From NCBI GenBank assembly GCA_030632405.1, contig DAOVUU010000200.1:1-5606 (forward strand): 5,606 bases of DNA. Direction: 5' to 3'. Numbering within the stretch: the first letter of the stretch is position 1; each line of letters begins with the position of its first letter. Shown piece by piece: positions 1-5,606 of the stretch. Both the position numbers and the translations under genes were made by a program. This DNA comes from Desulfobulbaceae bacterium (GTDB taxonomy: Bacteria; Desulfobacterota; Desulfobulbia; Desulfobulbales; Desulfocapsaceae). The notes beneath the pieces are model-generated. The model worked only from the letters and a program-made list of their open reading frames with translations. It made no database searches and had not been told where the DNA came from.

Positions 1-20
1 CAGCTCTATATATTATCATA

Positions 21-440
21 ATGGGCCAATTCATCCACAGCCAGCTTTTTCAAACTATAGTAGAATGGCTTGCGCTTACGTCTCTGACGACTTTTCTCCT
101 GAGTCTGCTCCTCATCCCCCTGATAGTTTGTAACCTGTCCACCCACTGTTTTTTAGATATTGGTCCGAAAAGTCATAAAAACATTTTTTTTGCGTACAGA
201 ATAGCCCTTCTCCTGCTGCGAAACATAGGTGGCATACTTCTGCTCCTCGCCGGAATAGCAATGCTCTTCCTTCCCGGACAGGGAATCCTGACCATTCTGA
301 TCAGTCTTCCCCTTCTCTCTTTCCCCGGCAAACAGAAGACATTCCATTATTTAATACATAAACCGGCAATCCAGCGAAGCCTTGACTGGATACGAACAAA
401 AAGCGGTACAAGTCCTTTCATCTGGCCAGACAAAAAATGA
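21..440 (+). CDS. PGPGW-type small inner-membrane protein
   Basis: A 139-residue hydrophobic protein of unknown function. Likely membrane segments lie at about residues 14-37 and 60-84, with a further hydrophobic stretch at 88-100. The core reads GGILLLLAGIAMLFLPGQG (70-88), followed by FPGK (101-104) and a C-terminal W-I-R...P-F segment (123-134). This order (Gly-rich helix, PGPG-like turn, second helix, FPGK, then a basic tail) is what I know of the PGPGW putative transmembrane family (Pfam PF09656); here the turn is PGQG instead of PGPG. The family has no established biochemical role. The ATG at 21 has no visible Shine-Dalgarno sequence, and the frame stays open to the window edge, so a start further upstream cannot be excluded. 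It is separated from the next gene by about 210 bases, so cotranscription with the regulator is not indicated. Family call is fairly sure; function is unknown. Confidence 0.85.
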   Translation: MGQFIHSQLFQTIVEWLALTSLTTFLLSLLLIPLIVCNLSTHCFLDIGPKSHKNIFFAYRIALLLLRNIGGILLLLAGIAMLFLPGQGILTILISLPLLSFPGKQKTFHYLIHKPAIQRSLDWIRTKSGTSPFIWPDKK

Positions 441-459
441 TTTTAAATCCATTTTTCTG
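427..459 (+). terminator. possible weak hairpin terminator after the PGPGW gene
   Basis: CAGA (427-430) can pair with TCTG (456-459), and AAAATG (434-439) with CATTTT (450-455), leaving a bulge at 431-433 and a 10-base loop. The stem overlaps the stop codon of the upstream gene. It is AT-rich and its T-run lies inside the stem rather than after it, so it is a poor match to a classical intrinsic terminator. Confidence 0.22.
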
Positions 460-581
460 ATCGACATTACCTCCTGACCACCACCTGCCCTCCTGTTCCG
501 CAAAAGTGTTCAGAAAACAGAATTTTTCCGTTAATCTGGATTATACTTTCATTTTAGCGTTCTTTGTAATAGAGTATCGGT

Positions 582-587
582 TATAAT
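582..587 (+). promoter_or_regulatory. candidate -10 box (TATAAT) upstream of the regulator
   Basis: A perfect TATAAT lies 64 bases before the ATG at 652, in an AT-rich stretch. No good -35 hexamer sits at the right distance: at a 16-base spacer the best is TTCTTT (560-565), and TTGTAA (564-569) is too close at 12 bases. The sequence around the -10 is partly palindromic (ATAATTAT). It could start the transcript of the PAS/sigma-54 regulator, but an isolated -10 in AT-rich DNA may be chance. Confidence 0.3.
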
Positions 588-651
588 TATCAAAATCATT
601 GTATAGTTGGGGCGCATCTGTGCGAACCTTAATCTTCACCTGTTACCTCAT

Positions 652-816
652 ATGCAGAACGCTGATAACAACCAAGACATAAAAAGATTAAGTCTTAATC
701 AAAAAAACCTCCTTGAAACCATACCTGAAATGGTACTGCTTGTTAAAGAAAACGAATCGATTGAGTATCTGAACCCAAGTGCCAGATCGTTTTTTGGGGA
801 TCTGTGTCAAAAATAA
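652..816 (+). CDS. N-terminal PAS fragment of the sigma-54 activator, cut by in-frame TAA
   Basis: This 54-codon frame encodes the start of a PAS sensor domain: a helix followed by LLETIPEMVLLVKENESIEY and then LNPSARSFFGD, the typical beginning of a PAS fold (residues 20-50). It ends at TAA 814-816. The sequence after the stop continues in the same frame (EKNSSDQAETAK..., then LEYTLAPFKG and FFIRDQTDEKTQLEEL), which is the second half of a PAS domain leading into the activator at 901. I therefore read it as the 5' part of the same gene and not as a separate small protein. The ATG at 652 was chosen over a TTG at 607 because the intervening residues do not look PAS-like; neither has a Shine-Dalgarno sequence. 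In fact CACCT and ACCTC, resembling the 16S tail itself, precede the ATG. A 54-residue half PAS domain is unlikely to fold alone. Confidence 0.6.
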   Translation: MQNADNNQDIKRLSLNQKNLLETIPEMVLLVKENESIEYLNPSARSFFGDLCQK

Positions 817-900
817 GAGAAAAACTCTTCTGATCAGGCTGAAACTGCAAAAAGCCTTCTCAATATTGTCACAAGGGCCATAGACGACGGTACCATTGGA

Positions 901-2139
901 ATGACTCTTGAAACGACATTCAAACAATCTTACCTTGAATACACCCTGGCACCTTTTAAAGGATATAATGACGATGAACTTTTCTGGTTCTTTATCAGAG
1001 ACCAGACTGACGAAAAAACTCAACTTGAAGAATTATCTCTCTTTCACAACAGCATTGAAACAATTCTGTCACACAAAATCCATGAATTGAAAGAGAGTGA
1101 GAAGATGCGGAGAAGTCTTTCAAAGGAACTTAATTCTCTGAAAGAGCATCTGAAAGAGCAACCTGATGATGGTAAAATGGTCGGGTCCAGTAGAGCGCTG
1201 ACTGAACTCCGGGATATGGTCTTTCAAGTTGCAAAATCCGATACGACAATTCTCATTACAGGTGAGTCAGGTACTGGAAAAGAACTTGTTGCAAATCTTA
1301 TCAGAGAGAGCAGTGGTCGCAATAAAAAGCCTTTTCTGAAAATTAACTGTAACGCCATCAATGATTCCCTGCTGGAAAGTGACCTCTTCGGCCATGAAAA
1401 AGGTGCCTTTACCGGCGCAGACCGCAAACGCCAGGGAAAGTTTGAAGTAGTCGATGAAGGTACAATTTTTCTTGATGAAATTGGAGATATCAGTCCTCGT
1501 ATGCAGGCAGCTTTGCTCAGAGTTCTCCAAGACGGAGAAATAATCCGGGTAGGCGGAAATTCTGCGACTAAAATCGATGTTCGAGTCATTGCTGCAACTA
1601 ATAAAGATCTTGCTGCAATGGTTAAAGATGGAAATTTTCGCCTGGATCTTTTCTACAGATTAAATATCATTAATATCTCAATTCCTCCTCTCAGGGAGCG
1701 AAAAGATGATATAGTCGACCTCGTCACATATTTTATTCGGAAATACAGGCTGGCATTTAAAAAAGAAATCAACTTCTTACCTCAGTCCATTCTTGAGCAG
1801 CTTATTGAACATGAATGGCCTGGAAATGTCCGTGAACTTGAGAATGTAATTCAGCGCGCAGTACTTATGTCTAAAGATAATGTCATAACGGATAACGAGC
1901 TTCTCTTTGACATACAGCCAGGATCTGAAGACCAGAAACCTAGTAAAAATTACCTGCAGCGGCTTAACGGTTCTCCTTTAAAGGCAGTGTTACTGGAAGT
2001 CGAAAAAGATTTTATTACCCATACCTTAAGTAAAAATCACGGCAATGTTGCTAAAACCGTGAAACAGCTGGAAATTGGCAAAACTGCTTTCTATGATAAG
2101 TTGAAACGATACAGCATCTCACCAAAAGACCACAAGTAA
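901..2139 (+). CDS. sigma-54-dependent transcriptional activator (PAS remnant, AAA+, Fis-type HTH)
   Basis: A bacterial enhancer-binding protein that uses ATP hydrolysis to remodel sigma-54 RNA polymerase at promoters. From the ATG at 901 it has 412 residues. Residues 1-45 are the second half of a PAS domain; 48-86 form a charged helical linker, probably a coiled coil. The AAA+ domain carries Walker A GESGTGKE (121-128), the sigma-54 contact loop GAFTGA (168-173), Walker B FLDE (190-193), FRLDLFYRLN (246-255) with the arginine-finger region, and WPGNVRELENV (306-316). The C-terminal Fis-like helix-turn-helix spans about 363-404 (NHGNVAK...GKTAFYDKLKRY). All catalytic motifs are intact. There is no receiver domain, so input is probably through the PAS domain. 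The same frame runs back to 652 across one TAA; without that stop the protein would have 495 residues. 901 is the first ATG, GTG or TTG after the stop and has no good ribosome site. Targets are unknown. Function call is sure; the true start and whether the gene is functional are not. Confidence 0.93.
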   Translation: MTLETTFKQSYLEYTLAPFKGYNDDELFWFFIRDQTDEKTQLEELSLFHNSIETILSHKIHELKESEKMRRSLSKELNSLKEHLKEQPDDGKMVGSSRALTELRDMVFQVAKSDTTILITGESGTGKELVANLIRESSGRNKKPFLKINCNAINDSLLESDLFGHEKGAFTGADRKRQGKFEVVDEGTIFLDEIGDISPRMQAALLRVLQDGEIIRVGGNSATKIDVRVIAATNKDLAAMVKDGNFRLDLFYRLNIINISIPPLRERKDDIVDLVTYFIRKYRLAFKKEINFLPQSILEQLIEHEWPGNVRELENVIQRAVLMSKDNVITDNELLFDIQPGSEDQKPSKNYLQRLNGSPLKAVLLEVEKDFITHTLSKNHGNVAKTVKQLEIGKTAFYDKLKRYSISPKDHK

Positions 2140-2215
2140 ATACAATCAGGCATTTTTTTTGCATGGGTGATAATAGAGATTCAGTTTTTTTTCACCTCTG
2201 CTTTGGATATATTTA

Positions 2216-2770
2216 ATGGCAAACAAACCTAATAAACCTAATAAACCAGATATCAGCTGTCCTTTCTGGTTAGCTGATTCACTTAAGTGTAAACTCTGCA
2301 AAGATGGTCTTTTTATTCCCTTTGAAGACCACATAAAAACATATTGCAAAACAAAGCACCATCCGCAGTGTCTGCAATACACGCTCTACGCAGAGAAATA
2401 CCTGCAATTGTCGCAACAGGCAGACCCCGCTCTTGAAAATCGCCGAAGATATCCGCGCGTTCAGGTCCAATACAAAATAACTCTGGTTAAGTCTACTAAA
2501 TCGGGAGAAGTAATTTCTCATCACTCAACCCTGGCAAAAACACTTGACGTCAGCAGAAATGGCATGCGATTAGCAGTTGATACACCTTTAGTGGACGATA
2601 CCGTGATTCAATTCTCCTTTGACGATACTTTCCCAAAAGCCCTCCAAGTCGGGCTTGGCAGAATTAAGTGGTGCAACAAATTAATTGATAAGCCTGGCTA
2701 CCATGTTGGCCTCTCTCTACAGGAAGCGCAGGCGATTGAAGCGATGAGGTCACATTTAATAGAAACTTAA
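2216..2770 (+). CDS. PilZ-domain protein with Cys-rich N-terminus
   Basis: A 184-residue soluble protein, predicted to bind cyclic di-GMP through a C-terminal PilZ domain (about 74-180). Both binding motifs are present: RRYPR (77-81, RxxxR) and DVSRNG (111-116, D/N-x-S-x-x-G); the later YHVGLSL (162-168) fits the end of the PilZ barrel. The first 60 residues differ: after an NKP triple repeat (4-11) come cysteines at 15, 25, 28, 44 and 52, with H39, H48 and H49 nearby, in a CPFWLADSLKCKLC...YC...C pattern that could hold zinc or an iron-sulfur cluster. From memory, similar Cys-rich leaders occur on PilZ proteins of related anaerobes; I cannot check this. No signal peptide or membrane segment is visible. 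It follows the sigma-54 activator by 76 bases, so shared transcription is possible but unproven. The ATG has only a weak GGA upstream (2205-2207). Domain call is sure; process controlled is unknown. Confidence 0.92.
   Translation: MANKPNKPNKPDISCPFWLADSLKCKLCKDGLFIPFEDHIKTYCKTKHHPQCLQYTLYAEKYLQLSQQADPALENRRRYPRVQVQYKITLVKSTKSGEVISHHSTLAKTLDVSRNGMRLAVDTPLVDDTVIQFSFDDTFPKALQVGLGRIKWCNKLIDKPGYHVGLSLQEAQAIEAMRSHLIET
2222..2248 (+). repeat. 9-base tandem repeat, three units, coding for NKP x3
   Basis: Three consecutive 9-base units (AACAAACCT, AATAAACCT, AATAAACCA) encode Asn-Lys-Pro three times at residues 3-11 of the PilZ protein. Because the unit is a multiple of three, a change in copy number would lengthen or shorten the N-terminus without shifting the frame. 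Confidence 0.85.
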
Positions 2771-3124
2771 AAACCCGGCGTCAATGGATTCCGCAATACC
2801 GAAAAAACTTTTTTACCGGCACGGCATAGATCTGACAAATCCCTCCCTCTACAATTACTCAGCGTTGTCTTTTCCATTTAATGGGATTATATTGTTCTGG
2901 TCCAGTTTGATGAATCGGGCAGGGCTGAAAAATCCCCAGATTTAGCTGGATCCCGACTCGAATAGGCGAAGACTGACTACAGTTCCCTACGGGGTGTGCT
3001 TCCTCTACGAAATCCCCTTTCCGACATTTTCTCAGGCCCCTCTAATTGAGTAGATGAAACAGAAAATAATCTTCAAGTGGCTCGTACAGGACTAAAAAAT
3101 TCACGAAACTCTTTTCAATCAATA
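2771..3124. other. 354-base intergenic region without a convincing gene
   Basis: No gene with a credible start, ribosome site and family resemblance is visible. It holds a 53-codon + strand ORF (2784-2945) without recognisable motifs and a 60-codon open frame on the - strand (2859-3041) that has no ATG, GTG or TTG start. Short inverted repeats occur, for example CCAG/CTGG at about 2936-2949 and ACTG/CAGT at about 2971-2982, but no strong stem followed by a T-run, no tRNA and no riboswitch that I recognise. The only promoter-like element is listed separately. The region may contain the 5' leader of cysS or the remnant of a repeat or gene. Confidence 0.5.
2865..2893 (+). promoter_or_regulatory. 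possible sigma-70 promoter for cysS
   Basis: TTGTCT (2865-2870) and TATATT (2888-2893) are separated by exactly 17 bases, each matching the sigma-70 hexamers at four or five of six positions. If used, transcription would start near 2900 and give cysS an untranslated leader of roughly 225 bases. No better-placed pair was found nearer the gene. Sequence-only evidence; chance matches of this quality are common. Confidence 0.3.
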
Positions 3125-4597
3125 ATGACTATCAGAATCTACAACACGCTATCAGGTAAGCGAGAACCGCTTAAAACTTTGGAACCGGGACATATCAAAC
3201 TCTATGTATGCGGTATAACCTCCTATGATTATTGCCATATCGGACATGCCCGATCCGCACTCGCTTTTGATATGATTGTACGCTACCTGAGATACCGGGA
3301 TTACAAAGTCACATATGTTAGAAATTTCACTGACATAGATGATAAAATCATTGCCAGAGCCAAGGAACAGAATTGCAGCTCAGATGAACTAGCCAAACGC
3401 TTTATCGATGAATTTTATATAGACATGGATAAGCTCGGTATCGACAGACCTGACATTGAACCAAAAGCTACCGATCACATTGCTGAAATGACTGAAATTA
3501 TAGGTGAACTTATTGACAAGGGTATCGCCTATCAGGCCGGTAACGATGTGTATTATGTTGTCGACAGATTCCCTGAATATGGCAAACTCTCAGGCAGAAA
3601 TCTTGAAGAGATGAAGGCTGGAGCACGTATCGCCGTAAATGAGCAAAAACATAATCCAATGGACTTTGTCCTTTGGAAAGGTTCAAAACCTGGAGAACCA
3701 ACATGGGACAGCCCATGGGGACCAGGCCGGCCAGGCTGGCATATTGAATGTTCTGCAATGAGTCGTAAATATCTTGGCACAACCTTTGATATGCATGGCG
3801 GAGGAAAAGATCTCATTTTCCCCCATCATGAAAATGAAATTGCACAGAGTGAAGCAGCTAACGGGAAACCATTTGTAACCACTTGGGTACACCATGGTTT
3901 CGTCACTATTCGTGATGAAAAAATGTCAAAGTCCCTTGGGAATTTCCTTACAATCAGAGATATTCTCTTCCATTACCACCCTGAGATCCTACGATTTTTC
4001 GTCTTCTCAACACAATATCGCAATCCCCTTGATTTTTCTGAATCAGCCATGCAGGATGCTGCCTCAGGATTGGAAAGACTCTACAAATGCGTCGCAGGAG
4101 TTGAAGACCTTGATCCAGATAGCGGTGTAGAAGAAGCACAAACCGTATTGATAGATGGGGATAAAATAAAAATCGGATCTATGGAAGAACGTTTCCAAAA
4201 TGCAATGGACAATGATTTTAACACAGCACAGGCGCAGGGTATCTTTTTTGATTCTGTAAAAGCCATTAACAGAAGCGTTAAAAATCTGCCCACCACCCCT
4301 GCTCGAACAGATATTGTTTTTCTGAAAAGTGGTGTCACAACCCTCAAAAAACTAGCAGATATCATGGGGCTGCTGCGGGAGGATGCCAGAGACTTTTTAA
4401 CCGCAATCAAACAGCAATTACTTTCCGAAATTACTATCGATGAAACAGTGATTAATACGATGATAGCCGAACGTAACCAATGCCGTATAGATAAAAATTG
4501 GGTGAGAAGTGATGAAATACGGGATGAACTTTTAGCAAACAATATCGAGCTGAAAGATGGTCCAACCGGTACCGAATGGACAGTCAAGAAGAGCTGA
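3125..4597 (+). CDS. cysS: cysteinyl-tRNA synthetase
   Basis: Cytoplasmic class I aminoacyl-tRNA synthetase that activates cysteine with ATP and charges tRNA-Cys. With the ATG at 3125 it has 490 residues, a normal length. The catalytic Rossmann fold carries HIGH as H38-I-G-H41 and KMSKS at 266-270. The zinc-site residues that give cysteine selectivity are all present: C29 (VCG), C209 (ECS), H234 (HHEN) and E238. FTDIDDKI (68-75) and HGGGKDL (224-230) are further family signatures. The C-terminal anticodon-binding part ends in AERNQCRIDKNW...SDEIRDEL and DGPTGTEW (448-485). A GTG at 3077 would add 16 residues, but homologues begin with a sequence like MTIRIYNTL, so the ATG is preferred although it lacks a clear Shine-Dalgarno sequence. 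The Memo-like gene follows after 42 bases, suggesting one transcript. Nothing appears truncated or altered. Confidence 0.98.
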   Translation: MTIRIYNTLSGKREPLKTLEPGHIKLYVCGITSYDYCHIGHARSALAFDMIVRYLRYRDYKVTYVRNFTDIDDKIIARAKEQNCSSDELAKRFIDEFYIDMDKLGIDRPDIEPKATDHIAEMTEIIGELIDKGIAYQAGNDVYYVVDRFPEYGKLSGRNLEEMKAGARIAVNEQKHNPMDFVLWKGSKPGEPTWDSPWGPGRPGWHIECSAMSRKYLGTTFDMHGGGKDLIFPHHENEIAQSEAANGKPFVTTWVHHGFVTIRDEKMSKSLGNFLTIRDILFHYHPEILRFFVFSTQYRNPLDFSESAMQDAASGLERLYKCVAGVEDLDPDSGVEEAQTVLIDGDKIKIGSMEERFQNAMDNDFNTAQAQGIFFDSVKAINRSVKNLPTTPARTDIVFLKSGVTTLKKLADIMGLLREDARDFLTAIKQQLLSEITIDETVINTMIAERNQCRIDKNWVRSDEIRDELLANNIELKDGPTGTEWTVKKS

Positions 4598-4628
4598 CCG
4601 GGAGGAGACTATTCCAATTGCTAACCAG

Positions 4629-4633
4629 AGGAG
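4629..4633 (+). promoter_or_regulatory. ribosome binding site of the Memo-like gene
   Basis: AGGAG sits six bases before the ATG at 4640, the only classical Shine-Dalgarno site at a gene start in this window. It fixes the start, since an in-frame TAA at 4622-4624 rules out any extension upstream. A second purine-rich site, GGGAGGAG (4600-4607), lies just after the cysS stop but too far from this ATG to serve it directly. Confidence 0.8.
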
Positions 4634-4639
4634 CAATCA

Positions 4640-5443
4640 ATGAGACAGCCTGCTGTTGCCGACCGCTTTTACCCCGCAGCCCCAAAAGCACTGAAACGTG
4701 CGATCAGTGAATTCCTTCCCACCGATTATAATTCAAATAAAGATAAAGCCATAGCCATAGTCTCACCCCACGCCGGGTATATTTACTCTGGCGAACTTGC
4801 GGCGAAAACCATGTGCAGCGTCAAAATTCCAGAAACAGTCATAATACTTGGTGTAAACCACAGAGGTGGTGGAACCTCCGTTGCACTTTCAACCAAAACC
4901 TGGAATATGCCTTTTGGGCCGGTCCCAGTTGATAAAGAAATTTCAACTCTTCTGCTTGCCAGCTCTTCCCATATTACACAGGATGAAACTGCGCACAGTT
5001 CCGAACACTCTCTTGAAGTGCAGATTCCCTTTCTGCAATATTTCCAGAAAAACCTGTCAATCGTCCCTCTGGCGATCTCACATATTTCCCTCTCTGTCTG
5101 CCGGGATATTGCTGAGTCACTGGCTGGGACTATCAAACTGTCCGGTAAGGCTGTTCTCTTGGTCGCATCAACGGATATGAGCCACTACGAGTCCAGAAAA
5201 GAAGGTGGAAAAAAGGACCAAATGGCTTTGCAATATGTCGAGGAGCTGGAACCTGAAAAGCTCTACCGTACCGTGATTGAAAATAATATCTCCATGTGTG
5301 GGGTACTCCCAGTCACAATAACACTTTTTGCTGCAAAACTACTGGGAGCTACCTCAACAAAACTCATCGGTTACACAGACTCCGGGTATGTATCCGGTGA
5401 TACAGACCAAGTCGTTGGCTATGCCGGCTTGTCTATCTGTTAG
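4640..5443 (+). CDS. MEMO1 family protein (AmmeMemoRadiSam system protein B)
   Basis: A 267-residue soluble protein of the MEMO1/DUF52 family, full length for the group. Conserved family blocks are in order: MRQPAVADRFYP at the N-terminus, SPHAGYIYSG (42-51), GVNHRG (71-76), EHSLEVQIPFLQ (122-133), STDMSHY (177-183), MCG (219-221) and GYTDSG (244-249). H44, H74 and C220 correspond by eye to the metal-binding His, His and Cys of human MEMO1, which has been reported to bind iron or copper; the fold is related to extradiol dioxygenases. In prokaryotes this family is grouped with an AMMECR1 protein and a radical SAM enzyme as a three-part system of unknown product. Neither partner is in this window. 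The gene lies 42 bases after cysS with its own strong ribosome site and is followed by a tRNA gene with a separate promoter. Family call is sure; the reaction is unknown. Confidence 0.95.
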   Translation: MRQPAVADRFYPAAPKALKRAISEFLPTDYNSNKDKAIAIVSPHAGYIYSGELAAKTMCSVKIPETVIILGVNHRGGGTSVALSTKTWNMPFGPVPVDKEISTLLLASSSHITQDETAHSSEHSLEVQIPFLQYFQKNLSIVPLAISHISLSVCRDIAESLAGTIKLSGKAVLLVASTDMSHYESRKEGGKKDQMALQYVEELEPEKLYRTVIENNISMCGVLPVTITLFAAKLLGATSTKLIGYTDSGYVSGDTDQVVGYAGLSIC

Positions 5444-5451
5444 CGAATTAA

Positions 5452-5480
5452 CCGGCCATCTTTGACAGTCGGCTTATTTT
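5452..5480 (+). terminator. possible weak terminator after the Memo-like gene
   Basis: CCGGC (5452-5456) can pair with GTCGG (5468-5472), including one G-T pair, around an 11-base loop; a T-rich stretch ending in TTTT (5477-5480) follows. It is rightly placed, nine bases after the stop codon and before the tRNA promoter, but the five-pair stem is weak. Confidence 0.3.
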
Positions 5481-5482
5481 TC

Positions 5483-5511
5483 TTGACAGCAACGAATCAA
5501 TATTTTATAAA
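5483..5511 (+). promoter_or_regulatory. sigma-70 promoter of tRNA-Gln
   Basis: A perfect -35 box TTGACA (5483-5488) and a -10 box TATAAA (5506-5511) are separated by exactly 17 bases. The tRNA begins 21 bases after the -10, which predicts a 5' leader of about 15 bases for processing by RNase P. A second TTGACA lies 21 bases upstream (5462-5467), about two helical turns away; it has no matching -10 and falls inside the candidate terminator loop. The quality of the pair suits a strongly and constantly expressed tRNA. Confidence 0.8.
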
Positions 5512-5532
5512 ATTCGAGACATTGCATCCCAC

Positions 5533-5606
5533 TGGGGGATGGTCTAATGGCAAGGCAGCGGACTCTGACTCCGCTTATCAAGGTTCGAATCCTTGTCCCC
5601 CAGCCA
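5533..5606 (+). tRNA. tRNA-Gln (anticodon CTG)
   Basis: A 74-base tRNA folding into a full cloverleaf: acceptor stem TGGGGGA (5533-5539) with TCCCCCA (5596-5602), a three-pair D stem GTC/GGC, anticodon stem GCGGA/TCCGC around the loop CTCTGAC with anticodon CTG at 5565-5567, a four-base variable loop and a T stem CAAGG/CCTTG with TTCGAAT loop. The weak U-A first pair and the G discriminator at 5603 are typical identity features of glutamine tRNAs. CCA is encoded (5604-5606) and ends exactly at the window edge. It reads CAG codons. Confidence 0.97.

Noticed and set aside
350..474. - strand ORF preceded by AGGAGG near 470-475
   Set aside because: The site is only two bases from the ATG, and the short product mostly overlaps the PGPGW gene antisense without recognisable features.
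607..651. TTG start at 607 extending the PAS fragment by 15 residues
   Set aside because: The extra residues do not resemble a PAS N-terminus, and no ribosome site precedes the TTG; the ATG at 652 is simpler.
1224..1589. Long antisense frames opposite the activator, cysS and the Memo-like gene
   Set aside because: They mirror strongly conserved coding sequence on the + strand, and none shows family motifs or ribosome sites.
2153..2196. Two T8 tracts (2153-2160 and 2185-2192) and GGTGA/TCACC as a terminator after the activator
   Set aside because: The stem is only five pairs around a 21-base loop containing one T tract; no GC-rich hairpin precedes either tract.
2784..2945. 53-codon + strand ORF just after the PilZ gene
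   Set aside because: Only a weak GGCG precedes it, and the product has no recognisable motif or composition signal; consistent with a chance frame.
3054..3095. 13-codon ORF before cysS as a leader peptide
   Set aside because: It contains no cysteine codons and no ribosome site, so it does not fit attenuation control of cysS.
3077..3124. GTG start at 3077 for cysS
   Set aside because: It adds 16 residues not expected in the family, whose members begin close to MTIRIYNTL at 3125.
3776..3790. TGGCAC-N5-TTGA, resembling a sigma-54 promoter
   Set aside because: It lies inside the conserved zinc-site region of cysS and lacks the invariant GC of the -12 element.
4618..4710. TTG-started ORF with three consecutive Cys codons (4651-4659), preceded by GGGAGGAG at 4600-4607
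   Set aside because: The Cys codons lie inside the conserved N-terminal coding region of the Memo-like gene in another frame, so those bases are already explained; the start is weak.

Overview
The window looks like chromosomal DNA from a Gram-negative bacterium of the Desulfobacterota (former Deltaproteobacteria) type. That placement is an inference from the gene types (a PAS/sigma-54 activator, a PilZ protein with a Cys-rich N-terminus, a free-standing Memo-like protein) and from the moderate, slightly AT-rich composition; no marker here fixes the taxon. All recognised genes are on the + strand.

Layout: (1) 21-440, a small membrane protein of the PGPGW type. (2) 441-651, a non-coding gap with a weak hairpin and a possible -10 box. 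(3) 652-2139, one continuous reading frame for a PAS / AAA+ / Fis-type sigma-54 activator, interrupted by a single in-frame TAA at 814-816. The PAS sequence continues in the same frame after the stop, so this is a point nonsense change (real or an assembly error) rather than a frameshift; the AAA+ and DNA-binding parts remain intact from the next ATG at 901. (4) 2216-2770, a PilZ-domain protein with a five-cysteine N-terminal segment. (5) 2771-3124, a 354-base gap without a convincing gene. (6) 3125-4597, cysS, cysteinyl-tRNA synthetase, complete with all signature residues. (7) 4640-5443, a MEMO1 / AmmeMemoRadiSam system protein B homologue, 42 bases after cysS and probably cotranscribed. (8) 5533-5606, tRNA-Gln(CTG) with encoded CCA, preceded by a near-consensus sigma-70 promoter.

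How the genes fit together: the activator and the PilZ protein could form a small regulatory pair (sigma-54 transcription control plus cyclic-di-GMP sensing), but only adjacency supports this. cysS and the tRNA belong to translation. The Memo homologue is the most poorly understood product; its usual AMMECR1 and radical SAM partners are not in this window. I do not see a new multi-gene system here. The best leads are the interrupted activator, the Cys-rich PilZ protein, and the unexplained gap before cysS.
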